A stretch of 64,000 nt of DNA from Salipiger bermudensis HTCC2601 (GTDB taxonomy: Bacteria; Pseudomonadota; Alphaproteobacteria; Rhodobacterales; Rhodobacteraceae): positions 3,807,591 through 3,871,590 of the forward strand of contig NZ_DS022276.1 of NCBI RefSeq assembly GCF_000153725.1. The letters are read 5' to 3'. Position numbers and translations under genes: made by a program. Under the pieces are notes generated by a model. It was not told the DNA's origin. It did not search any database and was given only the letters and a program-made list of their open reading frames with translations. Within the stretch, counting starts at the first letter, position 1. Each line of letters opens with the position of its first letter. Below, piece after piece: positions 1 to 8,286 of this stretch.

Positions 1-587
1 GCCTCGGCGCCAACCGGTTCTACATCCAGCGCGCCGTCTATGACGACTTCTGCGCCCGCTTCACCAAGGCGGTGGAGGCGCTCACCTTGGGCCACGGCAT
101 GGACGATCCCGAGATCGGCCCGCTGATCCACGAGCGCGCCATCGAAAAGCAGCAGGCGCAGGTCGCCGACGCCGTCGAGAAGGGCGCCAGGCTGCTCGCC
201 GGGGGCAAAGTCTCCGAAAGCCACGGCCCGCTGTTCTTCGCGCCCACGGTGCTCGCCGACGTGCCCGACAGCGCCGCGATCATGTCGGAGGAGAATTTCG
301 GCCCCGTTGCGCCGCTCATCGTCTTCGACGACGAGGCCGAGGTGATCGCCCGCGCCAACAACACCGAGTACGGGCTCGTGGCCTATGTCCACAGCCTCGA
401 CCCGCGCCGCATCTACCGCCTCACGAGGGCGCTGCAATTCGGCATGGTCGCGGTCAACCGCACCAAGGTCACCGGCGCGCCGATCCCGTTCGGCGGCACC
501 AAGCAGTCCGGGCTTGGCCGCGAGGGCGCCCGGCAGGGCCTCGAGGCCTTCACCGACATCAAATACGTCTGCCGCGACTGGGGCTGA
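1..587 (+). CDS. NAD(P)-dependent aldehyde dehydrogenase, succinate-semialdehyde dehydrogenase-like (5' partial)
   Basis: This is the C-terminal part of an aldehyde dehydrogenase. The open frame runs in from the left edge (codons from base 3) and ends at TGA 585-587. The first residues, LGANRFYIQ, match the segment just after the catalytic cysteine of SSADH-type enzymes (family pattern TC-x-x-ANR). The two bases before the first full codon (GC) fit the end of a TGC Cys codon, so the nucleophile is probably the residue cut by the edge. Further on are the cofactor-region motif NFGPVAPL and the C-terminal signature [14 protein letters not shown]. The class III aminotransferase starts 38 bp downstream. 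An aminotransferase plus SSADH-like pair suggests catabolism of GABA or another omega-amino compound or polyamine, with this enzyme oxidising the resulting semialdehyde. The substrate is inferred, and the missing N-terminus prevents finer assignment. Confidence 0.88.
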   Translation, partial: LGANRFYIQRAVYDDFCARFTKAVEALTLGHGMDDPEIGPLIHERAIEKQQAQVADAVEKGARLLAGGKVSESHGPLFFAPTVLADVPDSAAIMSEENFGPVAPLIVFDDEAEVIARANNTEYGLVAYVHSLDPRRIYRLTRALQFGMVAVNRTKVTGAPIPFGGTKQSGLGREGARQGLEAFTDIKYVCRDWG

Positions 588-625
588 GCCCCGCGCGCCT
601 GAAGAACACCAAGAAGGAACGATCC

Positions 626-1996
626 ATGCTGACGAATGACCAACTGGGCAAGTGGGACCGCGAGAGCTTTTTCCACCCCTCCACCCATCTCGGCCAGTTC
701 GCCCGCGGCGAGGCGCCCCAGCGTATCGTCACCGGCGGCGAAGGCGTCTACATCACCGACCGCGACGGCAACCGCCTGCTCGACGGTTTCGCCGGGCTCT
801 ACTGCGTGAACGTGGGCTATGGCCGCACCCAGATCTCCGAGGCGATCGCCAAGCAGGCGCATGAGCTGGCCTATTACCACGCCTATGCCGGCCACGGCTC
901 CGAGGCCTCGATCACGCTGGCCAAGATGGTCATGGACCGGGCGCCGGATCACATGGCGCGGGTCTATTTCGGACTTGGCGGCTCGGATGCCAACGAGACC
1001 AACATCAAGCTGGTCTGGTACTACAACAACATCCTTGGCCGCCCCGAGAAGAAGAAGATCATCTCGCGCTGGCGCGGCTATCACGGGTCGGGCCTGATGA
1101 CCGGCTCGCTCACCGGGCTCGAGCTGTTCCACAAGAAGTTCGACCTGCCGCTGGCGCAGGTGGTACATACCGAGGCGCCCTATTACTACCGCCGGCCCGA
1201 GGGCATCGAGAGCGAGGCGGAGTTCGTCGCACATTGCGTGGCCAAGCTCGAGGAGCTGATCGCCGCAGAGGGCGCCGACACCATCGCCGCCTTCATCGGC
1301 GAGCCGGTGCTGGGCACCGGTGGCATCGTGCCGCCGCCCGCGGGCTACTGGCCGGCGATCCAGGAGGTGCTCGACCGCCACGACATCCTGCTCATCGCCG
1401 ACGAGGTGGTGACCGGCTTCGGACGACTCGGCTCGATGTTCGGCTCGGATCACTACGGCATGAAGCCCGACCTGATCACCTCGGCCAAGGGGCTGACCTC
1501 GGCCTACGCGCCGCTCTCGGCCACCATCGTCGGCCAGCGCATGTGGGACGTGCTGTGCCAGGGCACCGACGAGTACGGCGTGCTGGGCCATGGCTGGACC
1601 TACTCGGCCCACCCGATCGGCGCCGCTGCCGGCATCGCCAACCTGCAGCTGATCGACGAGCTGAACCTGGTGCGGAACGCCGCAGAAACCGGCGCTTACC
1701 TGACCGAGACCATGCGCGCCGCCCTTGGCGATCATGCCCATGTGGGCGAGGTCCGCGGCGAGGGTATGCTCTGTGCGGTGGAACTGGTGAAAGACCGCGA
1801 CGGGCGCCGTTTCTTCGACGCCTCCGAGGGCAAGGGCGCCAAGGTCGTGTCCGCCATGCTCGAACGCGGCGTGATCGCGCGGGCCATGCCGCAGGGCGAC
1901 ATTCTGGGCTTCGCCCCGCCGCTCTGCCTGAGCCGCGCCGAGGCCGACGAGATCGTCTCGGTCACCCGCGACGCGGTGGCCAGCGTGCTCGGCTGA
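626..1996 (+). CDS. Class III (omega) aminotransferase, PLP-dependent
   Basis: A complete 456-residue fold-type I PLP enzyme of the omega-amino acid/diamine:pyruvate aminotransferase family, of normal length. The PLP-binding aspartate is D259 in [14 protein letters not shown]. The Schiff-base lysine is K288 in the segment [13 protein letters not shown]. The early segment [16 protein letters not shown] is typical of the group. The start is supported by AAGGAA about 8 bases before the ATG. The enzyme moves an amino group from a terminal amine to a keto acid such as pyruvate and produces an aldehyde. The aldehyde dehydrogenase immediately upstream would oxidise that product, so the two probably form one catabolic operon. 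Candidate substrates are putrescine, GABA, beta-alanine or taurine-like compounds; the sequence alone does not decide. Confidence 0.9.
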   Translation: MLTNDQLGKWDRESFFHPSTHLGQFARGEAPQRIVTGGEGVYITDRDGNRLLDGFAGLYCVNVGYGRTQISEAIAKQAHELAYYHAYAGHGSEASITLAKMVMDRAPDHMARVYFGLGGSDANETNIKLVWYYNNILGRPEKKKIISRWRGYHGSGLMTGSLTGLELFHKKFDLPLAQVVHTEAPYYYRRPEGIESEAEFVAHCVAKLEELIAAEGADTIAAFIGEPVLGTGGIVPPPAGYWPAIQEVLDRHDILLIADEVVTGFGRLGSMFGSDHYGMKPDLITSAKGLTSAYAPLSATIVGQRMWDVLCQGTDEYGVLGHGWTYSAHPIGAAAGIANLQLIDELNLVRNAAETGAYLTETMRAALGDHAHVGEVRGEGMLCAVELVKDRDGRRFFDASEGKGAKVVSAMLERGVIARAMPQGDILGFAPPLCLSRAEADEIVSVTRDAVASVLG

Positions 1997-2088
1997 GCGA
2001 CATCGGGGCGCCCGGCAGACGGGCGCCCCACTTGCGCGGCGCGGTCGGGAGGGGCACAAGGACCGCGCCGCAACCTTCGGAGTGCCCC

Positions 2089-3219
2089 ATGAAGACCTGC
2101 ATCGCCACGTCCGACTTCTTCGTCCCGGGCGAGACCTTCATCAACCGCCATATCGAGCACATCTTCGGCGGCGAGACCTGCGTGCTCACCGGGCGCTTCA
2201 ACGGCACCGATCCGCTCGGCAAGCCGATCTTCGAGCGCCGCGCGCCGCTCTCGACGGCTGATCGCCTGCGCGCGCCCTTTGCCATGGGCTGGAACGCGCT
2301 CACCGAGAGCACCGGCCGCCTTCCCTTCGGTGACAACAAGGCGCGCCTGCGCGACTGGCTGCGCGCTCAGGAGGTCGAGGTGATCCTCGCCGAGTTCGGC
2401 ACCCAGGCGCTGGTGGTGGCCAAGCTGGCACAGGAAATGGACCTGCCCTGCTTCACCTATTTCCGCGGCACCGATGCCAGCTTCGCGCTGCGCTCGAACA
2501 AGACCGTGCGCGCCTACAAGCACATGATGCCGCGGCTCGCCGGCGTGTTCTCGGTCTCGCAATTCCTGCTCGACAACCTCGCCCGCCACGGCGTCAGCCA
2601 TCCCAACGCCCATGTGGTGCCCTCGGGCGTCGACATTCGCCGCTTCACCCCGGCCGAGAAGACCCCGGGCTCGTTCCTCGCGGTGGGCCGCATGGTCGAG
2701 AAGAAGGCCCCTCAGGTGACGCTGCGCGCCTTCGCAAGCGCCGCCAGGGGCCGCGACGCGCATCTCACCTTCATCGGCGACGGCCCCCTGCTCGAGACCT
2801 GCAAGGCGATGGCCACTGAGCTCGGCGTGGGCCCGCAGGTCACCTTCACCGGCGCCCTGCCCCATGACGAGGTGCGCCAGCACCTCATGGGTACCGAAAT
2901 CTTCCTTCAGCACTCGGTCACCGCCAAGAACGGCAACACCGAGGGCCTGCCAACCGCGATCCAGGAAGCCCTGGCCTGCGGCTGCATCACTCTCTCGACC
3001 ATCCACGCCGGCATCCCCGAGGCGGTGGAGGATGGCGTCAACGGCCTGCTGGTGCCCGAATGGGACGAAGATGGCTTTGCTGCACGCATCGCGCAGCTTC
3101 TGGACATGGAGGACCGCTCCGCCATGACCCGCGCCGCCCGCGACACCGCCGTCGCCCGGTTCGACAACGCCGTCCTACTGGAAAAGGTCGAGCGCATCAT
3201 CCGCGACACCCTCGCCTGA
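2089..3219 (+). CDS. Glycosyltransferase family 4 (GT-B)
   Basis: A 376-residue retaining GT4-type glycosyltransferase. The N-terminal acceptor half starts MKTCIATSDFFVPGETFI. The C-terminal nucleotide-sugar half begins near VGRMVEKKAPQVTLRAF and contains the GT4 signature EGLPTAIQEALACG (E-x7-E type), then GIPEAVEDGVNGLLV. I chose the ATG at 2089 because the frame further upstream translates the aminotransferase gene out of phase and looks like shadow sequence. The likely role is addition of a sugar to a cell-surface polysaccharide or lipid carrier in the cytoplasm, but no polysaccharide genes lie nearby, so donor and acceptor are unknown. It sits 92 bp after the aminotransferase and is followed by an intergenic hairpin repeat that may end transcription. 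Confidence 0.85.
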   Translation: MKTCIATSDFFVPGETFINRHIEHIFGGETCVLTGRFNGTDPLGKPIFERRAPLSTADRLRAPFAMGWNALTESTGRLPFGDNKARLRDWLRAQEVEVILAEFGTQALVVAKLAQEMDLPCFTYFRGTDASFALRSNKTVRAYKHMMPRLAGVFSVSQFLLDNLARHGVSHPNAHVVPSGVDIRRFTPAEKTPGSFLAVGRMVEKKAPQVTLRAFASAARGRDAHLTFIGDGPLLETCKAMATELGVGPQVTFTGALPHDEVRQHLMGTEIFLQHSVTAKNGNTEGLPTAIQEALACGCITLSTIHAGIPEAVEDGVNGLLVPEWDEDGFAARIAQLLDMEDRSAMTRAARDTAVARFDNAVLLEKVERIIRDTLA

Positions 3220-3257
3220 GCGCCCATTCCCCAAACGCACCGCCCGGCCGCAGGGGC

Positions 3258-3380
3258 CTGCCTGCCTCCGGCGGGGATATTTTGGGCCAGAAGAAGACAG
3301 GGGCGCCGCGCCCTCATCTTCTCTGGTTCGAAAATACCTCGGGGGAGTCGTGGCGAAGCCGCGGCGGGGGCAGCGCCCCC
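3258..3380. repeat. Intergenic hairpin element, copy A
   Basis: A non-coding element after the glycosyltransferase stop. It has a long imperfect inverted repeat: CCTCCGGCGGGGATATTTT and GGCCAGAAGAAG on the left, CTTCTCTGG and AAAATACCTCGGGGG on the right. It ends with the palindrome GGGGGCAGCGCCCCC at 3366-3380. Five relatives occur in this window (about 22646, 33062, 46224, 56596 and 60180), each next to a gene 3' end. It probably folds in RNA and may act as a terminator or 3'-end stabiliser; that role is inferred. Confidence 0.75.
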
Positions 3381-3442
3381 AATCAGCCTCTCCACCCGCG
3401 CCGCAGCAATCGCTTGCATCCCGATCCGCTTCCGGCCAGATT

Positions 3443-3458
3443 ATGAACACTTGTTCAT
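3443..3458. promoter_or_regulatory. Perfect palindromic operator upstream of the acyl-CoA dehydrogenase
   Basis: ATGAACA-CT-TGTTCAT is a perfect inverted repeat with 7-bp arms and a 2-bp centre. It ends 26 bp before the acyl-CoA dehydrogenase start, in an AT-richer patch suited to a promoter. Size and symmetry resemble TetR-family operators, which often control acyl-CoA and branched-chain amino acid catabolism. No TetR gene is present in the window, so the cognate regulator would be elsewhere. Confidence 0.55.
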
Positions 3459-3484
3459 TTCCATAACGGCAGGGAGGGCCCGAC

Positions 3485-4624
3485 ATGGATTTCGCGCTGA
3501 GCGAGGAGCAGACGGCGATCTTCGACATGGCCTACGGCTTCGGCCAGGAACACGTAGCGCCCAACGCCATGGCCTGGGAAGCCGAGGGCACGATCCCGAA
3601 AGAGCTCTGGACCGAGATCGGCCAGCTTGGCCTCGGCGGCATCTATGTCAGCGAGGAGAACGGCGGCTCGGGGCTGAGCCGTCTCGACGCCACGCTGGTC
3701 TTCGAGGCGCTCAGCATGGCCTGCCCTGCGGTGGCGGCCTTCCTGTCGATCCACAACATGTGCGCCAAGATGATCGACCGCTACGGCTCCGACGATCTGC
3801 GCGCGCGCTACCTGCCGAAGGCGCTGACCATGGAGACGGTGCTCTCCTACTGCCTGACCGAGCCCGGCTCGGGCTCGGACGCGGCCGCGCTCGCCACCCG
3901 CGCCGAGGCGTCCGGGAACGGCTACAGCCTTACCGGCACCAAGGCCTTCATCTCCGGCGGCGGGTATTCCGACGCCTATATCGTCATGGCCCGCACCGGC
4001 GAGGCCGGCCCGCGCGGCATCTCGGCGCTGGTGGTCGACGACGGCACCGAGGGGCTGAGCTTTGGCGGGCTCGAGGCCAAGATGGGCTGGAAGGCGCAGC
4101 CCACGCGGCAGGTCCAGATGGACGGCTGCCCGGTTCCCGCCGGCAACCTGCTGGGCGAAGAGGGCAAGGGCTTTCGCTACGCCATGGCCGGGCTCGACGG
4201 CGGACGCCTCAACATCTCGGCCTGCTCGCTCGGCGCGGCGCAGGCGGCGCTGGACGCGACCCTGGCCTACATGGCCGAGCGTCGCGCCTTCGGCCAGAGC
4301 ATCGACCAGTTCCAGGCACTGCAGTTCCGCCTTGCCGACATGGAGATCGAGTTGCAGGCCGCCCGCACCTTCCTGCGCCAGGCCGCGTGGAAGCTCGACA
4401 CCGGCGCGCCGGATGCCACCAAGTTCTGCGCCATGGCGAAGAAATTCGTCACCGAGGCGGGCTCGAAGATCGCCGACCAGTGCCTGCAGCTGCATGGCGG
4501 TTACGGCTATCTCGCGGATTACGGCATCGAAAAGATTGTCCGCGACCTGCGGGTGCACCAGATCCTCGAGGGAACCAACGAGATCATGCGCATGATCGTG
4601 GCGCGAAGCCTGATCTCGTCCTGA
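3485..4624 (+). CDS. Acyl-CoA dehydrogenase, probable isobutyryl-CoA dehydrogenase
   Basis: A 379-residue FAD-dependent acyl-CoA dehydrogenase of standard length. It shows the family signatures CLTEPGSGSDAAAL (flavin/substrate region) and QLHGGYGYLADYGIEK. The expected catalytic base is E362 in ILEGTNEIMR, near the C-terminus. SD-like AGGGAGG precedes the ATG at 3485. The next two genes encode 3-hydroxyisobutyryl-CoA hydrolase and 3-hydroxyisobutyrate dehydrogenase, which makes isobutyryl-CoA to methacrylyl-CoA in valine breakdown the best reaction. Electrons would pass to electron-transfer flavoprotein. A palindromic operator just upstream suggests regulation by a TetR-type repressor. A short-chain acyl-CoA dehydrogenase of other specificity cannot be ruled out. 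Confidence 0.88.
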   Translation: MDFALSEEQTAIFDMAYGFGQEHVAPNAMAWEAEGTIPKELWTEIGQLGLGGIYVSEENGGSGLSRLDATLVFEALSMACPAVAAFLSIHNMCAKMIDRYGSDDLRARYLPKALTMETVLSYCLTEPGSGSDAAALATRAEASGNGYSLTGTKAFISGGGYSDAYIVMARTGEAGPRGISALVVDDGTEGLSFGGLEAKMGWKAQPTRQVQMDGCPVPAGNLLGEEGKGFRYAMAGLDGGRLNISACSLGAAQAALDATLAYMAERRAFGQSIDQFQALQFRLADMEIELQAARTFLRQAAWKLDTGAPDATKFCAMAKKFVTEAGSKIADQCLQLHGGYGYLADYGIEKIVRDLRVHQILEGTNEIMRMIVARSLISS

Positions 4625-4718
4625 CCGAACACACGCGCAAGGCACCACTCACGCCGCGCTCTGGCAGGTCCCGCGAGGGGCCAGCCGCCCACAATGCCCC
4701 GACCTGCCGAGGAGCCCC

Positions 4719-5750
4719 ATGAGCGACACCCACATCCGCACCCATGGCCGCGCCGGCCACATCACCCTCACCCGGCCCAAGGCGCTGAACGCGCTGAGCT
4801 ATGACATGTGCATGGAGATCGAGGCCGCGCTCGACGCCTGGCGCGACGACGAAGCGGTCGCGCTGGTGATCCTTGATGCCGAGGGCGAGAAGGCGTTCTG
4901 CGCCGGCGGCGACATCGCCGAGATCTACCGCGCCGGACTGAAGGGCGCGTTCGATGCCGGCCGCACCTTCTGGCGCGATGAGTACCGGATGAACGCCAAG
5001 CTCTCGGAGTATCCCAAGCCCATCGTCAGCTTCCTGCACGGTTTCGTCATGGGCGGCGGCGTCGGGCTTGGCGGGCACGTGTCGCACCGGGTGATCGGCG
5101 AGAGCGCCCAGATCGCCATGCCGGAATGCGGCATCGGCTTCGTGCCCGATGTCGGCGGCTCGCTGCTGCTGGCCCGCGCCCCGGGCCGGCTCGGCGCCTA
5201 TCTCGGCCTCACCGCTGCGCGCATGGGTCCGGGTGATGCGCTCCACGCGGGCTTTGCCGATCTCTTCGTTCCCGAGGCGCGCTGGGAGGCGCTCAAGTCC
5301 GAGCTGGCCAAGACCGGCAGCATCGCCGCGCTCGACGCCGAGGCGCAGCCCGCGCCCGAAAGCCCGCTGGCCACAGCTCAAAGCGAGATTGACCAGCTCT
5401 TCGCCTCCGACAGCCTGCCCGAGATCAAGGCGGCGCTGGACGGCGCGCAAGGCGAGATCGCCGAGCGCGCCGCCAAGGCGGTGGACCGCAACGCGCCGCT
5501 CTCGATGGCCCTGACGCTGGCGATGCTGGCGCGGCTGCGCGCCGCAGACGCCGACATCCGCAGCGCGCTCAAGCAGGAATTCCGGGTCTCGCACCGCATC
5601 GTCGAGGAGGGCGAGTTCCTCGAGGGCGTGCGGGCGCAGATCATCGACAAGGACCGCAACCCGCGCTGGCGCCTCTCCATCGAAGAGGTGACGGAGGATC
5701 GGATTGCCGCCATGCTGGCGCCGCTCGGAGACGCAGAACTGGCGCTCTGA
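4719..5750 (+). CDS. 3-hydroxyisobutyryl-CoA hydrolase (crotonase fold)
   Basis: A 343-residue enoyl-CoA hydratase/isomerase-superfamily protein. Its length fits 3-hydroxyisobutyryl-CoA hydrolase better than the roughly 260-residue hydratases. Visible motifs are the oxyanion-hole segment AFCAGGDIAEIY (about 59-70), SFLHGFVMGGGVGLGG (about 104-119) and MPECGIGFVPDVGG (134-147). In the last, E136 and D144 fit the acidic active-site residues of this hydrolase. It releases free 3-hydroxyisobutyrate from its CoA ester, the step that lets the valine pathway continue through the dehydrogenase encoded 29 bp downstream. The gap to the upstream acyl-CoA dehydrogenase is 94 bp with no obvious terminator, consistent with one operon. 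Confidence 0.88.
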   Translation: MSDTHIRTHGRAGHITLTRPKALNALSYDMCMEIEAALDAWRDDEAVALVILDAEGEKAFCAGGDIAEIYRAGLKGAFDAGRTFWRDEYRMNAKLSEYPKPIVSFLHGFVMGGGVGLGGHVSHRVIGESAQIAMPECGIGFVPDVGGSLLLARAPGRLGAYLGLTAARMGPGDALHAGFADLFVPEARWEALKSELAKTGSIAALDAEAQPAPESPLATAQSEIDQLFASDSLPEIKAALDGAQGEIAERAAKAVDRNAPLSMALTLAMLARLRAADADIRSALKQEFRVSHRIVEEGEFLEGVRAQIIDKDRNPRWRLSIEEVTEDRIAAMLAPLGDAELAL

Positions 5751-5779
5751 GAGGCGCTGCGCGAGGGAGGAGAGACACC

Positions 5780-6652
5780 ATGAAGATCGCATTTATCGGG
5801 CTCGGCAACATGGGCGCGCCGATGGCCGCCAACCTGTCCAAGGCCGGCCACGAGGTCACCGGCTTCGACGTGGCCGGTGCCACGGCGGAGGGCGTGGGCA
5901 CCGCCGCCTCCGGCCCCGAAGCGGCGACCGGCGCCGACGTCGTCATCACCATGCTGCCCAACGGCCAGATCCTGCGCAGCGTCGCCGCGGAGGTGATCCC
6001 GGCCATGTCGCCCGGCGCGGTGCTGCTCGACTGCTCGACCGTCGATGTCGAGAGCGCCCGCGCGGTGGCGGACCAGGCCGCCGAGGCCGGTCTCGGCGCG
6101 CTCGACGCGCCGGTCTCGGGCGGCATCGGCGGCGCCTCGGGTGGCACGCTGACCTTCATGGTGGGCGGCTCGGACGAGGCTTTTGCCAAGGCCAGGCCGC
6201 TCTTCGACATCATGGGCCAGAAGGCGGTGCATTGCGGCCCCTCGGGCAATGGCCAGGCGGCGAAGATCTGCAACAACATGATCCTCGGTGTCACCATGAT
6301 TGCCACCTGCGAGGCCTTTGCGCTGGCCGACAAGCTCGGCCTGTCGCGAGAGGCGATGTTCGACGTGGTCTCGACCTCGTCGGGTTATTCGTGGTCGATG
6401 AACGCCTATTGCCCGGCGCCGGGCGTCGGGCCGCAATCCCCCGCCGACAACGGCTACAAACCCGGCTTCGCTGCCGAGCTGATGCTCAAGGATCTGGGCC
6501 TGTCGCAGCAGGCCGCCGAGGCGGCGGATGCCGACACGCCCATGGGCCAGCGTGCGCTCGAGCTCTACCGCGCCTTCGTCGAGGACGAGGGCGGCACGGG
6601 GCGCGATTTCTCCGCCATGCTGCCGCGCTTCGAGAAGCGTGGTCGCGGCTAG
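5780..6652 (+). CDS. mmsB: 3-hydroxyisobutyrate dehydrogenase
   Basis: A 290-residue NAD-dependent beta-hydroxyacid dehydrogenase. The N-terminal Rossmann motif is IGLGNMGAPMAANL (6-19). The substrate-binding segment DAPVSGGIGGA is at 110-120. The catalytic lysine is K162 in GNGQAAKICNNM. SD-like GGAGGAGAG lies just before the ATG. It oxidises 3-hydroxyisobutyrate to methylmalonate semialdehyde. The usual next enzyme, methylmalonate-semialdehyde dehydrogenase (mmsA), is not in the window. The pathway context of the two preceding genes makes this the true valine enzyme; a second family member at 22779-23648 lacks that context. Confidence 0.92.
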   Translation: MKIAFIGLGNMGAPMAANLSKAGHEVTGFDVAGATAEGVGTAASGPEAATGADVVITMLPNGQILRSVAAEVIPAMSPGAVLLDCSTVDVESARAVADQAAEAGLGALDAPVSGGIGGASGGTLTFMVGGSDEAFAKARPLFDIMGQKAVHCGPSGNGQAAKICNNMILGVTMIATCEAFALADKLGLSREAMFDVVSTSSGYSWSMNAYCPAPGVGPQSPADNGYKPGFAAELMLKDLGLSQQAAEAADADTPMGQRALELYRAFVEDEGGTGRDFSAMLPRFEKRGRG

Positions 6653-6721
6653 GCCATCGCACGGGGGCGCGGCATCGCGCCCCTCTTTCCGCAACCGGGC
6701 TTTCGCGCCATTCTGCGCGCC

Positions 6722-7375
6722 ATGAGCTGGACCGAGATTCCCCCGCAGATCGCCGCGCTTTCGCCCGAGGGCCGCGCCGCGCTGGCGCAGCTGTCGCCGT
6801 TCGAGGCGCCGCGCGGCACCGTGCTGTTCCGCCCCGGCGAGGCGGTGCGCGGGTTCGTCATCGTGCTTGCCGGGCGCGTCGATGTCTGCCTCACCGGCCC
6901 CACCGGGCGCGACATCCTGCTCTACGCGGTCGAACCGGGCCAGAGCTGCGTGCAATCCACCCTCGGGCTCTTGGGGGGCGAGGACTACTCCGGCGAGGCC
7001 GTGACCCGCGGCGACAGCCGGCTGGTGCTGATCCCCCGCGCGCTGTTCCTGCGGCTGATGGCCGAGGAGGCCGGGTTCCGGGAATTCGTCTTCTCGGCCT
7101 TCGCGCAGCGCATGCAGAGCATGATGCATCTACTTGAAAAAGTGGCGTTTCAGCGGGTGGAGTGCCGTCTCGCCGAGGCGCTCCTTGCCCAGGCTGAGGG
7201 CGACATTCTGCACGCCACCCATGCCGAGATCGCCACGATGATCGGCTCCGCCCGCGAGGTGGTGTCGCGCCGGCTCGACGCGCTGGCGCGGCGCGGCATC
7301 GTGGCGCTTGACCGTGGCGCGGTGCGCCTGCTCGACCGTGATACCCTGCGCGCCATCGCCGCCGCCACCGGTTGA
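6722..7375 (+). CDS. Crp/Fnr-family transcriptional regulator
   Basis: A 217-residue protein with an N-terminal cyclic-nucleotide-binding-like beta-roll (about 15-125, including PRGTVLFRPGEAVRGFVIVL). A C-terminal winged helix (about 145-215) follows, with the recognition segment EIATMIGSAREVVSRRLDAL, typical of Crp/Fnr proteins. No N-terminal cysteine cluster is present, so it is not an iron-sulfur Fnr. Cysteines at about 59 and 79 are isolated. The ligand is unknown. It lies 69 bp after mmsB on the same strand without a strong SD, so it could be read from the valine operon or independently. Confidence 0.85.
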   Translation: MSWTEIPPQIAALSPEGRAALAQLSPFEAPRGTVLFRPGEAVRGFVIVLAGRVDVCLTGPTGRDILLYAVEPGQSCVQSTLGLLGGEDYSGEAVTRGDSRLVLIPRALFLRLMAEEAGFREFVFSAFAQRMQSMMHLLEKVAFQRVECRLAEALLAQAEGDILHATHAEIATMIGSAREVVSRRLDALARRGIVALDRGAVRLLDRDTLRAIAAATG

Positions 7376-7444
7376 GGCGCGCGTCGTTCCGCTGTCGATT
7401 CCCGGCGCGGGCCCTGTTAGAAGAGCCCCAAAAGGACATGGTAC

Positions 7445-8080
7445 ATGGTCACGCTCGACATCTTTTCCGACCCGATCTGCCCCTGGTGCTACATCGGCAA
7501 AGCCCTCCTCGACCGCGCCCTGCTCGACGAGCCGGATCACCCGTTCACCATCCGCTGGCGGCCCTTCATGCTGAACCCAGACATGCCCGCCGAGGGCATG
7601 GACCGGCGCGCCTATCTCGAGGCTAAGTTCGGCGGCAAGGAGGGGGCGGTGCAGGCCTACATGCCGGTGGCCGAGCATGCCACCAAGGCAGGGCTGACGC
7701 TGAACCTCGACGCCATCGAGACCACCCCCTCGACCGTTGACGCCCACCGCCTGATCCACTGGGCCGGCATCGAGGGTGTTCAGACCGCCGTGGTCTCGTC
7801 GCTGTTCCGGGCCTATTTCGTCGATGGCCGCGACATCGGCGACCGCGAGGTGCTGGCCGACATCGCCGACGGGTGCGGGCTCGATGCCAGCCTGATCCAG
7901 CGCCTGCTGGCCTCCGACGCGGACCGGCGCGAGATCGTCGAGATGGATGCCACGGCGCGCGGCATGGGCGTGACCTCGGTGCCGACCTTCGTGGTCGCCG
8001 GCCAGCACGCGGTGCCCGGCGCGCAGCCCACCGAGCTCTGGTCCAAGGTCATCGCGGAGATCCGCGAAGGCGCCGCCTGA
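7445..8080 (+). CDS. DsbA-family oxidoreductase, FrnE-like
   Basis: A 211-residue thioredoxin-fold protein without a signal peptide. The redox motif is C12-P-W-C15 in DPICPWCYIGK. The C-terminal cis-proline region is TSVPTFVVAGQHAVPGAQ. These features and the length match the FrnE/2-hydroxychromene-2-carboxylate isomerase branch of the DsbA family, which are cytoplasmic dithiol oxidoreductases. AAAAGGA lies about 9 bases before the ATG. A role in thiol redox repair is likely; the substrate is unknown. Confidence 0.85.
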   Translation: MVTLDIFSDPICPWCYIGKALLDRALLDEPDHPFTIRWRPFMLNPDMPAEGMDRRAYLEAKFGGKEGAVQAYMPVAEHATKAGLTLNLDAIETTPSTVDAHRLIHWAGIEGVQTAVVSSLFRAYFVDGRDIGDREVLADIADGCGLDASLIQRLLASDADRREIVEMDATARGMGVTSVPTFVVAGQHAVPGAQPTELWSKVIAEIREGAA

Positions 8081-8185
8081 ACCGGCCGCGCCCGCGGCGG
8101 CACACCGGCGAGAGGCCGCCGAGCGACGGCTCATGCGGGCGGCGCATGGCCGGGTTGCGCGTGTTTCCGACAGATCCGCGGTTGT

Positions 8186-8231
8186 GCCGGTATACCGTTT
8201 TCCGCTAGCCCGGCGATAGCGGTAAACCGGC
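8186..8231. promoter_or_regulatory. Nested dyad upstream of the Bcr/CflA transporter
   Basis: Three nested inverted repeats share one centre: GCCGGT/ACCGGC, TACCG/CGGTA and CCGCTA/TAGCGG. They lie in the 206-bp gap between the FrnE-like gene and the transporter. The element could be an operator for the transporter or a hairpin ending the upstream transcript. There is no clear T-run, which slightly favours an operator. The role is inferred. Confidence 0.35.
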
Positions 8232-8286
8232 CCGCCGCCGGCAGCGGATGCTGCACCGGCGTGGCCCTGCAAAACTCAGAGGTCAC

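Noticed and set aside
413-2059. A 548-codon frame antisense to the aminotransferase
   Set aside because: The aminotransferase on the plus strand has all its catalytic residues; the antisense product is Arg/His/Asp-rich shadow sequence.
1234-2088. Possible N-terminal extension of the GT4 glycosyltransferase
   Set aside because: The upstream in-frame sequence is an out-of-phase Arg-rich translation of the aminotransferase. Family-like sequence starts at the ATG at 2089.
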